From: Cyclobacteriaceae bacterium
Lineage (GTDB): Bacteria; Bacteroidota; Bacteroidia; Cytophagales; Cyclobacteriaceae
Assembly: GCA_019638275.1 (NCBI GenBank)
Contig: JAHBUC010000002.1
Span: 1 to 64,000, forward strand
Direction of reading: 5' to 3'
DNA: 64,000 bases
Part shown: positions 1 through 6,008 of the stretch, piece after piece
Numbering within the stretch: the stretch's first letter is position 1
How the letters are laid out: every line of letters starts with the position of its first letter
Notes under the pieces: generated by a model
What the model was told of the DNA's origin: nothing
The model's database searches: none
The model's input: only the letters and a program-made list of their open reading frames with translations
Program-made: the position numbers and the translations under genes

Positions 1-82
1 AATCCTAAACCAGGATTTGAACAGTAATTAAAACAGGCCTTCACCCTCTTCAATTATACCCGAACACTACTTGTTGGGGCTT

Positions 83-107
83 CCTTTTTGCCTTTTGGCG
101 CAAAAGG
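83..107 (-). other. 5'-leader hairpin of the off-edge minus-strand transcript
   Basis: On the plus strand CCTTTTTGC at 83-91 faces GCAAAAGG at 100-107, so the minus-strand transcript can fold here. It lies just after the expected start of transcription from the promoter at 112-142. It could protect the 5' end of the message or act in attenuation. Between this hairpin and the left edge there is no ATG on the minus strand, so at least part of this stretch is an untranslated leader. Confidence 0.35.
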
Positions 108-111
108 AGTG

Positions 112-142
112 CAAAGGTAATGTATTAATATTCTTTACGCAA
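112..142 (-). promoter_or_regulatory. Bacteroidota-type promoter reading off the left edge
   Basis: On the minus strand TTG (142-140), a 20-bp spacer and TACCTTTG (119-112) match the Bacteroidota pattern TTG-N17-23-TAnnTTTG exactly. Transcription would start near 105 and run leftwards out of the window. The gene it serves is not visible. Confidence 0.6.
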
Positions 143-183
143 CATCGCCCCAAATTTTCTTCGGTAATGAGGCTGTTACAAGT

Positions 184-243
184 TGTTGATAATTAGATTT
201 TTATGATGTTGATAAAGCGGATCAACAAAAAAAGTTATCCACA
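184..243. other. DnaA-box cluster, candidate replication-initiation region
   Basis: A perfect DnaA box TTATCCACA lies at 235-243. Two identical one-mismatch boxes, TGTTGATAA (reverse complement TTATCAACA), lie at 184-192 and 207-215, and a weaker GGATCAACA is at 219-227. GTTGAT (208-213) and ATCAAC (221-226) also form an inverted repeat. The surrounding 120-250 is AT-rich and holds no convincing gene. The rpmH-rnpA genes, often close to oriC in bacteria, are 3 kb away, and another perfect box (950-958, opposite orientation) lies inside tsaB. It could be an origin, an origin fragment, or chance. No dnaA or dnaN gene is in the window. Confidence 0.35.
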
Positions 244-247
244 AAAT

Positions 248-784
248 TCAAACTTTGTCAGATGTTTGCTTTGGCGCCTTGAAAAGAGGGACGGTAGAGC
301 ATGGCTCACCAAACATCAGGCTAGAGACCAGCGGTTGCAAATGGCGAACCACTTCCAGGTAAATGGAAACCGGAACTTCAACTTTACTACAGCCTTTGAC
401 AACAACTTTTTTGCTTTTGAATTCCTGCCAGTCAACATAACTCAGTTGTTGCTCAAATATTTTTTCTTCCAACCGTTCAACCGATCCGAAGAAAAATAAT
501 TTGGCGTAAGGACGAAGGGCAGTGGCAATTAACATGTACGCCCAGGTTGGCACAATGGCATCGGCTGAACAGGTTATGGCAACAAATTTATCCTGGTACT
601 GTTTCCAATCGTGCAACTTCACGAAGTCACGAAAATCTTTTTCTCTCAACACCAAACCCTGAAAGAGTTGATCTTTAATATCCAGCAATATCCGTTCGCC
701 CGGCTGATAAAATGTTTCCAGATCGAACGTTATCAATCCGCTGGCAGATACCCTGTTTACTATTTCATCTCCTTTGTTAATCAT
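248..784 (-). CDS. DUF2480 family protein
   Basis: This 178-residue protein resembles the DUF2480 family, a Bacteroidota protein of unknown function. It starts with MINKGDEIVNRV and has a middle segment AITCSADAIVPTWAYMLIA, which I take as family-typical. There is no signal peptide and no membrane segment, so it is probably cytoplasmic. It is the last gene of the minus-strand run that begins with rpmH, although a 44-bp gap separates it from tsaB. No catalytic motif can be assigned. The stop codon is only 5 bp from the DnaA box at 235-243. Confidence 0.75.
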   Translation of the reverse strand: MINKGDEIVNRVSASGLITFDLETFYQPGERILLDIKDQLFQGLVLREKDFRDFVKLHDWKQYQDKFVAITCSADAIVPTWAYMLIATALRPYAKLFFFGSVERLEEKIFEQQLSYVDWQEFKSKKVVVKGCSKVEVPVSIYLEVVRHLQPLVSSLMFGEPCSTVPLFKAPKQTSDKV

Positions 785-828
785 ACTTATTACTTCGTGC
801 GAATAACACTAATTCAATATAAAAAATT

Positions 829-1506
829 TCAATGTTGCTTAGCCGTCTTAATCATAAATTCCTTTAAGTAAAACGGTTCAAAGCTTTCCAAATCTTCAGC
901 CTCACCCGAGTGCAATTTGGTATACGCCAACTCCCCCATTTTTAAAGCCTGTGGATAAACGCCATCAACAAAATGCGCGTTAGCATGCCGAATAACTGCT
1001 TTACATTTTGTGGACCCATCTCCAAAAAAAAATACTTTGTTTTCCTGCAGCAGATCGTGAAACGAACTCTCATCAATAATCCGCGGCGCAATCGGCAAAA
1101 TCGGATTAAGATCAGCGTTAACAATCATGCTGTATACCTCCATTCTGCGGGCATCTATCATGGGGCAGAGAAGCATATCTGAATCGACCTCTTTGCTCAC
1201 TTGATGGGCCAGCAGCTCAAGTGTATTAATCGCAATCAGTGGAACCTTCAAGGCAAAACATAATCCTTTTGCCAATGACACCCCGATTCGTAATCCCGTA
1301 TAAGATCCGGGGCCTGAAGAAACTGCGACTGCCTCAAGCTGTCTGAAATCAAGCTGCGAAAATTTTATTAAGTCATCGATTAATGGGGCAAGCCGGGTTG
1401 CGTGCGATTGTTCAACATGAACTTCAGCCGAAGTAATCAATTGACCGTTGCTATGAAGGGCTACGGAGCAAACCTTCGCTGATGTTTCAAGACTGAGAAT
1501 AGCCAT
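829..1506 (-). CDS. tsaB: tRNA threonylcarbamoyladenosine biosynthesis protein TsaB
   Basis: TsaB is the non-catalytic partner of TsaD in the complex that installs the universal t6A modification at position 37 of ANN-decoding tRNAs. The 225-residue length is normal for the family. The N-terminal ASKHA fold is recognisable from MAILSLETSAKVCSVAL and from SSGPGSYTGLRIG near residues 63-75. The start codon overlaps the stop of the upstream protease gene as TAATG, so the two are translationally coupled. The rest of the t6A machinery (tsaC, tsaD, tsaE) is not in the window. Confidence 0.95.
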   Translation of the reverse strand: MAILSLETSAKVCSVALHSNGQLITSAEVHVEQSHATRLAPLIDDLIKFSQLDFRQLEAVAVSSGPGSYTGLRIGVSLAKGLCFALKVPLIAINTLELLAHQVSKEVDSDMLLCPMIDARRMEVYSMIVNADLNPILPIAPRIIDESSFHDLLQENKVFFFGDGSTKCKAVIRHANAHFVDGVYPQALKMGELAYTKLHSGEAEDLESFEPFYLKEFMIKTAKQH

Positions 1507-3155
1507 TAATGCCTGGCTAAAATTTTATTCAGGCCTTGCTGATCCTGAAGTGTTTTTACAGCTTCGGCAATTGCCGTATCGTGAGCCAACGAAACCGCGT
1601 ACTGACCTTCATTAAGCGCATAGTTAAATGCTATTTGCCGAGTTAATACTGTAGCTATTTCATCCTTGAAACGTACCAAATCCGATGCTTTATTCGCTTC
1701 AATTTTTGAGGAAAGTGATTTTAGTTCAGATTCCAGTTCGGTATAGTAGCGTTCTTTTTTTGCCAACTCAAGCAATTGTTTGGCCTCAGATTCCAGTGTA
1801 GTGGCATACGTGAATTTTTGTTCCCTCAACCACGACAGGAACTTCTCATACTCTTTATCTGAAAAATTAAACGCTTTAAAATCTGAAGGTGCCGGATTCT
1901 CAGCACAATACTTTGTGGCATATTCAAACAATAATCCTGAAGTATATAACGATGAGGTAATTGTTCCGAGGTATTTCTGGCCGATTGCAATATCCGGATC
2001 CAGTCCTCCGCCATCATACACCGAGCGGCCATTCACGGTTTTAAATTCAGATTTAGTCGAGTCGGCATAGGCAGCAACCGAACCATCTTGCTGACGATTG
2101 GTGTAGTTAAGTTTTTGAATGCATCTTCCACTTGGAATATGATATTTTGCGGTGGTGACTTTCAGTTGTGCGTTATAGGATAACTGTCTTGTTGTTTGAA
2201 CAAGGCCTTTGCCAAACGTGCGATCGCCCAATAATACAGCACGATCATAATCCTGTAGCGCACCAGCCACAATTTCCGATGCCGAAGCGCTACCATCGTT
2301 AATCAAAACAGCTAGCGGGATATCGGTATCGAGTGGATTGTTCAGTGTTGTGTAGGACTTATTCCACTCTTCCACTTTCCCTCGTGTGCTTACTACCTCT
2401 TTTCCTTTTGGGATGAAGAGGTTTACAATATTCACTGCTTCATGAAGCAGGCCACCTGGGTTATCGCGTAAATCAAGAATGATTTTTTTTGCGCCCTGCG
2501 CCTTCAACTTTGTCACTGCTTCAGCGACTTCTTTTGAAGCTCCGGGTGTAAAATCGTCCAGCTTGATGTAACCAACCTCCGGGTTTACCAATCCGGCATA
2601 CGCCAGGTTACCCACAGTAATTTTCTCCCGTTTTATCTTGAATACAAGGTCATTCTTTTGCCCGTATCTTCTTACTTTCACTTCCACTTCTGTTCGTGCC
2701 GGACCTTTCAGCAATGTGCTTGTCTCGGCAGTTGTTTTTCCCTGTACATTGATACCGTTAACGGCAATCAGTTCATCGCCAACTTTCAATCCGGATTTAT
2801 ATGCAGGAAAATTTTTATACGGATGGGTGATGATAATTTTTTTATTAATGACTCCGATTAATGCCCCGATACCGGCATACTGACCGGTGGTTGTTATTCG
2901 AAAATTTTCGAGTTCTTCTTCAGGAATGAAGTCGGTATATGGGTCAAGTGATTCCAACATACCATCAATGCCATGGCGGATCAATTTTTTAGGATCCACT
3001 TCATCAACGTAATAGGTGTTTACTTCCTTAAATAAGGTTGCGAAAATGTCAAGACTCTTCGCGATCTCGAAATAATTCTCAGCTGGTTGTTTAAAGGCAA
3101 CAAGACAAATCGCGATGATGCCAATACCTGCTACCCACCTAATTCTTTTCTGCAT
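1506..3155 (-). CDS. S41 family carboxy-terminal processing peptidase (CtpA-like)
   Basis: This 549-residue serine protease of the CtpA/Prc type probably acts in the periplasm. It has an N-terminal membrane anchor or signal (residues 5-21), a PDZ domain at about 85-175, and the S41 core at about 190-375. The core carries INDGSASASEI at 286-295, which holds the nucleophile serine, and the general-base lysine in DRTFGKGLVQ (K316). The C-terminal 130 residues are charged and helical. The gene begins inside the last 17 bases of rnpA and overlaps tsaB by one base, so it belongs to the rpmH-rnpA transcription unit. Its substrate is unknown. Confidence 0.93.
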   Translation of the reverse strand: MQKRIRWVAGIGIIAICLVAFKQPAENYFEIAKSLDIFATLFKEVNTYYVDEVDPKKLIRHGIDGMLESLDPYTDFIPEEELENFRITTTGQYAGIGALIGVINKKIIITHPYKNFPAYKSGLKVGDELIAVNGINVQGKTTAETSTLLKGPARTEVEVKVRRYGQKNDLVFKIKREKITVGNLAYAGLVNPEVGYIKLDDFTPGASKEVAEAVTKLKAQGAKKIILDLRDNPGGLLHEAVNIVNLFIPKGKEVVSTRGKVEEWNKSYTTLNNPLDTDIPLAVLINDGSASASEIVAGALQDYDRAVLLGDRTFGKGLVQTTRQLSYNAQLKVTTAKYHIPSGRCIQKLNYTNRQQDGSVAAYADSTKSEFKTVNGRSVYDGGGLDPDIAIGQKYLGTITSSLYTSGLLFEYATKYCAENPAPSDFKAFNFSDKEYEKFLSWLREQKFTYATTLESEAKQLLELAKKERYYTELESELKSLSSKIEANKASDLVRFKDEIATVLTRQIAFNYALNEGQYAVSLAHDTAIAEAVKTLQDQQGLNKILARH

Positions 3156-3504
3156 ACTGCTGTAAACGCTTAAAGGTCTCTTTAATTTTCTGTTCGATCT
3201 GATGAAAATCCAAAATTTCTTTGGCTGTATAAATATACGCGATTTGCAGGGCAGGTGATTCGGGTAAATTAGCTTTGTTAAGCCTGTATGCCTCCCGAAG
3301 CCTCCGTTTAATCAGATTACGATCAACCGCTTTTTTAAAATTTCGCTTAGAAACCGAGAAAAGCACCTGGTGGTTCGGCTCCTGACTTTTCAATATCAAA
3401 ATCTTGAATGGCGGTAAATAAAAAGAGGAACCCTTGCTGAAGAGTTCCTGAATGCTGTTTCGACTGGAAAGTCGCTCGGATTTGCTAAAACTAAATTTGC
3501 CCAT
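3139..3504 (-). CDS. rnpA: Ribonuclease P protein component
   Basis: RnpA is the protein subunit of RNase P, which removes the 5' leader of precursor tRNAs together with the RNA subunit. The protein has 121 residues and is very basic. The diagnostic RNR motif is present as RNLIKRRLREAYR at residues 62-74, next to KRNFKKAVD. It follows rpmH by 64 bp in the conserved rpmH-rnpA order. The 3' end overlaps the S41 protease gene by 17 bp. The rnpB RNA gene is not seen here. Confidence 0.95.
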   Translation of the reverse strand: MGKFSFSKSERLSSRNSIQELFSKGSSFYLPPFKILILKSQEPNHQVLFSVSKRNFKKAVDRNLIKRRLREAYRLNKANLPESPALQIAYIYTAKEILDFHQIEQKIKETFKRLQQYAEKN

Positions 3505-3568
3505 GGGGTGAGGTTGGTAACCCCTGCCCTTCCCGCAGGCTAGCCTTTATCGGGAGGCAAAAAGGGTA

Positions 3569-3730
3569 TTATTTCTTCTTAAAAGTAGTTTCGTCAGAAA
3601 CGGTCAGTTTCTTTCTGCCTTTTCTTCTGCGCGAAGCCAACACCCTGCGACCATTGGCAGAGGCCATTCTTTCACGGAAACCGTGCTTGTTTTTGCGCTT
3701 TCTCTTGGATGGTTGATACGTACGTTTCAT
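3569..3730 (-). CDS. rpmH: 50S ribosomal protein L34
   Basis: A 53-residue, very basic protein starts [18 protein letters not shown] and continues with [23 protein letters not shown] in two adjoining parts, the standard L34 sequence. It is part of the large ribosomal subunit. The short C-terminal tail ending in TTFKKK is a little longer than the 44-46 residues usual in proteobacteria, which is common in Bacteroidota. The gene leads the rpmH-rnpA-S41-tsaB run and has a good promoter at 3765-3794. Confidence 0.97.
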   Translation of the reverse strand: MKRTYQPSKRKRKNKHGFRERMASANGRRVLASRRRKGRKKLTVSDETTFKKK

Positions 3731-3764
3731 GCTCTTAACGGTTTACCCCATTGAATGAGGGCTG

Positions 3765-3794
3765 CAAAAATAATGAACATTCATGGATTTACAA
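3765..3794 (-). promoter_or_regulatory. Promoter of the rpmH-rnpA run
   Basis: On the minus strand TTG (3794-3792), 19 bp and TATTTTTG (3772-3765) match the Bacteroidota consensus exactly. Transcription would start near 3758, about 28 bases before the rpmH start codon. Confidence 0.65.
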
Positions 3795-3821
3795 CCCCGT
3801 GGAGCAATAAATTCCCTGTCT

Positions 3822-4817
3822 TCAGGCAATCAGATCGGCCAGTACTTTTTTGGCCTGATCGGGCTGAAGGCGTGGGCCAAACTGCGAAACCACACGAGAT
3901 GAGGCCAATGAGGCTATTTTTCCGGCTTCGGCATAGCTATGGCCATGGGTAATGCCGTAAAGAAACGCCCCTGAAAACATATCCCCAGCACCATTTGTGT
4001 CGATTGCCCGTACTTTATAAGGTTCAATCTGTATAAAGGTGTCGCCATCATATATAAGCGCCCCGTTTGCACCCAGTGTAATGGCAAAATGTTTGGCGGC
4101 CAGTTTCAACTTTTCGCGGGCTTCATTCAGGTTATCCGTTCCGGTAAAAATCAGAGCCTCTTCTTCATTACAGAATAACAGGTCCACGCTGGCACCCACC
4201 ACTTCTTCCATTTGTTTTGAGAAGTATTTGACCATACTTGGATCCGAAAATGTCAGGGATGTGCGCACCCTATTCCGTTCTGCTATTTTCTTGGCTTCCT
4301 TCATGGCCTCCAAACCCTTGGGGCTGGCCACCAGATAGCCTTCGAGATATAGATATGTTGAGTTTTTAATGGCTTCTTCATCCAGATGTTCCGGAGACAA
4401 GAACGAGCTAACGCCCAAAAATGTATTCAATGTTCGCTGTGCATCCGGACTGGTCATTACCACGCACTTTCCTGTATGACCTTCTGGGCATTTCTCATAG
4501 GTAAGGTTGGTGTCGATGGAATTACGCTTGAGGTCATCCAGAAAGAACTTGCCCATTTCATCATTCGCCACCAAACATGAGTAAAAAGCTTTACCTCCAA
4601 ACTGGCTCATGGCCACAACGGTATTGCCGGCAGAGCCACCGCCCGACATGCGACTTTTTTTCATGTCGATTGCTTTGAGCAACTCCAATTGACGCTTCTC
4701 ATCCACCAAGGTCATTACACCCTTCTCAATGTTATTCTTTTCAAAAAAATCGTGATCAACTTCAGTTACAATATCCACAATGGCATTGCCTATGCCATAT
4801 ACATCATATTTACTCAT
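3822..4817 (-). CDS. Adenosine kinase / PfkB-family carbohydrate kinase
   Basis: This 331-residue kinase of the PfkB (ribokinase) superfamily most resembles bacterial adenosine kinase-like proteins, which phosphorylate adenosine or a related nucleoside with ATP. It has the N-terminal YGIGNAIVDIVTEV, the glycine-rich SGGGSAGNTVVA substrate loop and the C-terminal DTNGAGDMFSGAFLYG, whose aspartate is the catalytic base and whose glycines form the anion hole. I chose the start at MSKYDVYG because family members begin there; an in-frame ATG eight codons upstream would add MIRRKAIF. The exact substrate cannot be fixed from sequence. Confidence 0.88.
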   Translation of the reverse strand: MSKYDVYGIGNAIVDIVTEVDHDFFEKNNIEKGVMTLVDEKRQLELLKAIDMKKSRMSGGGSAGNTVVAMSQFGGKAFYSCLVANDEMGKFFLDDLKRNSIDTNLTYEKCPEGHTGKCVVMTSPDAQRTLNTFLGVSSFLSPEHLDEEAIKNSTYLYLEGYLVASPKGLEAMKEAKKIAERNRVRTSLTFSDPSMVKYFSKQMEEVVGASVDLLFCNEEEALIFTGTDNLNEAREKLKLAAKHFAITLGANGALIYDGDTFIQIEPYKVRAIDTNGAGDMFSGAFLYGITHGHSYAEAGKIASLASSRVVSQFGPRLQPDQAKKVLADLIA

Positions 4818-4874
4818 AAAAATTGCTTTGCGCCTTATCAAAAGCGGGGTTTAAAAATTTCTGCAATGATAGGA

Positions 4875-5852
4875 TTATTTTTTGTTTGAACCGTTTGATG
4901 GTCCGTTACCATTTGCTTTTAACCCCAATCCAATTTCAGCTGCACGGTTAGGATAATCGGTGATCAAACCGTCAACGCCCATGGTTTTCATCTTCTTCAT
5001 ATCCTCCACTTCGTTCACCGTCCAGGGAATAACGCGAAGCTTGCCGTTACGCCCATTTGTTGTTGCAGATGGCGGTTTCGTCACTGAAAGCGTATGAAGA
5101 TAATCAACCTGCTCCTTTCTTAACAGTTTAAAGTATGGACTGTAAATTGAAGGAACGAACCCGAGTTCCTCAATATTTTTCTCAGGCGTTTTCGTATTCT
5201 CGATCAGCAATGCGAGCCTGACATGCGGGTATTTTTCTTTCCAGTATTTCAGCACGCGTAAATCAAACGATTGAATAACAATTCGCTCCCACGGAAGAAA
5301 CTGATCAACTAAAGTATATACCCGGTCAGAAAACTCTTGGGGAGAGGGGTGATAAATATAATCTCCATCCTTTCTACTCTTTATCTCTATGTTATAATCC
5401 ACTTCGTATCGCGAATAACTTTTGATGTGGTCTTCCACGGCTTTAATCACATCACTCAGCAAGGGTTTAATTGCCTTAACTTTTTCCTGCTCGGGAAATC
5501 GCTCATTGCCGTTTGAGCCACAATCGAATTGCTTTATTTCATCGTAGGTAAGCTGATAAATATTAAAATTCATTTGCTCTGTTTTAGAGATTTCGCTTCC
5601 ATCCGGTTGCAAACAAATTTCAGCCGACATCCACGGCTCATGCGAAACGATTACGTGCTTGTCTTTGGTAATGGCGAGATCAAGCTCAACGGTAGTCACG
5701 CCATAATCGAGTGCTTTTATAAATCCGGGAATAGTGTTTTCAGGATAGATCCCCCTTGCCCCGCGATGACCCTGCAGGTCAAACTTAGGGATGTACTGAC
5801 CTTGTGTTTCCATTATGGCCATAAAAAAAATAAGGTGCACGAAATACTTCAT
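4875..5852 (-). CDS. Glycerophosphodiester phosphodiesterase family protein
   Basis: This 325-residue enzyme should hydrolyse glycerophosphodiesters to glycerol 3-phosphate and an alcohol. A signal peptide (MKYFVHLIFFMAIMETQGQ) sends it to the periplasm or outer envelope. The TIM-barrel active site is visible as GHRGARGIYPENT near residue 28 and as ELDLAITKDKHVIVSHEPWM, which give the catalytic histidines and metal-binding glutamate and aspartate. I reject an in-frame start 48 bases upstream because it lies in the hairpin repeats at 5874-5968 and would put charged residues before the signal peptide. Confidence 0.92.
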   Translation of the reverse strand: MKYFVHLIFFMAIMETQGQYIPKFDLQGHRGARGIYPENTIPGFIKALDYGVTTVELDLAITKDKHVIVSHEPWMSAEICLQPDGSEISKTEQMNFNIYQLTYDEIKQFDCGSNGNERFPEQEKVKAIKPLLSDVIKAVEDHIKSYSRYEVDYNIEIKSRKDGDYIYHPSPQEFSDRVYTLVDQFLPWERIVIQSFDLRVLKYWKEKYPHVRLALLIENTKTPEKNIEELGFVPSIYSPYFKLLRKEQVDYLHTLSVTKPPSATTNGRNGKLRVIPWTVNEVEDMKKMKTMGVDGLITDYPNRAAEIGLGLKANGNGPSNGSNKK

Positions 5853-5873
5853 GCACCAAAGATAGGAAGATTC

Positions 5874-5968
5874 GTTGCCTTCGGGGGCCTCAGGCAACAA
5901 CAGAAGTCTTTCGAGGGCCTCAGCAACAGTGAGGATTGTGAAGGTTGCCTTCGAGAACCTCAGGCAAC
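5874..5968. repeat. Three copies of a 25-bp hairpin repeat
   Basis: Copies lie at 5874-5898, 5904-5927 (degenerate) and 5944-5968. The first and third are hairpins with GTTGCCT and AGGCAAC arms and a loop like TCGGGGGCCTC. The second keeps the core TCGAGGGCCTCAG and CAAC but has lost its left arm. Copies 1 and 3 are 70 bp apart. The array sits between the barrel gene and the GDPD gene on the minus strand and could act in termination, in message stability or as a REP-like element. Confidence 0.65.
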
Positions 5969-6008
5969 GCGGTAACGGTGGCTAAGGTTCACGAAGCCAC
6001 CACTACCG
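5969..6008 (-). terminator. Hairpin over the stop codon of the barrel gene
   Basis: GCGGTA (5969-5974) and GGTGGCT (5977-5983) pair with AGCCACC (5995-6001) and TACCGC (6004-6009, within one base). The result is a long stem with a 2-by-2 internal mismatch and an 11-base loop. It begins at the stop codon of the outer-membrane gene. There is no run of U after it, so it may stop transcription only partly or protect the 3' end. Confidence 0.5.

Noticed and set aside
1..110. Start of a protein on the minus strand at the left edge
   Set aside because: An open stretch from a GTG near 44 exists but is too short and its translation too generic to call a gene.
203..499. A plus-strand open frame of 98 codons
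   Set aside because: It is antisense to the DUF2480 gene and runs through the DnaA boxes; no domain is recognisable.
3505..3568. Hairpin-like repeat between rpmH and rnpA (CCCG ... CGGG)
   Set aside because: The stem is only four bases with a short inner palindrome GGCTAGCC, too weak to call an element.
5529..5975. A 148-codon open frame on the plus strand
   Set aside because: It is antisense to the GDPD gene and the hairpin repeats. The sequence has no family features and the minus-strand frame is a clear enzyme.
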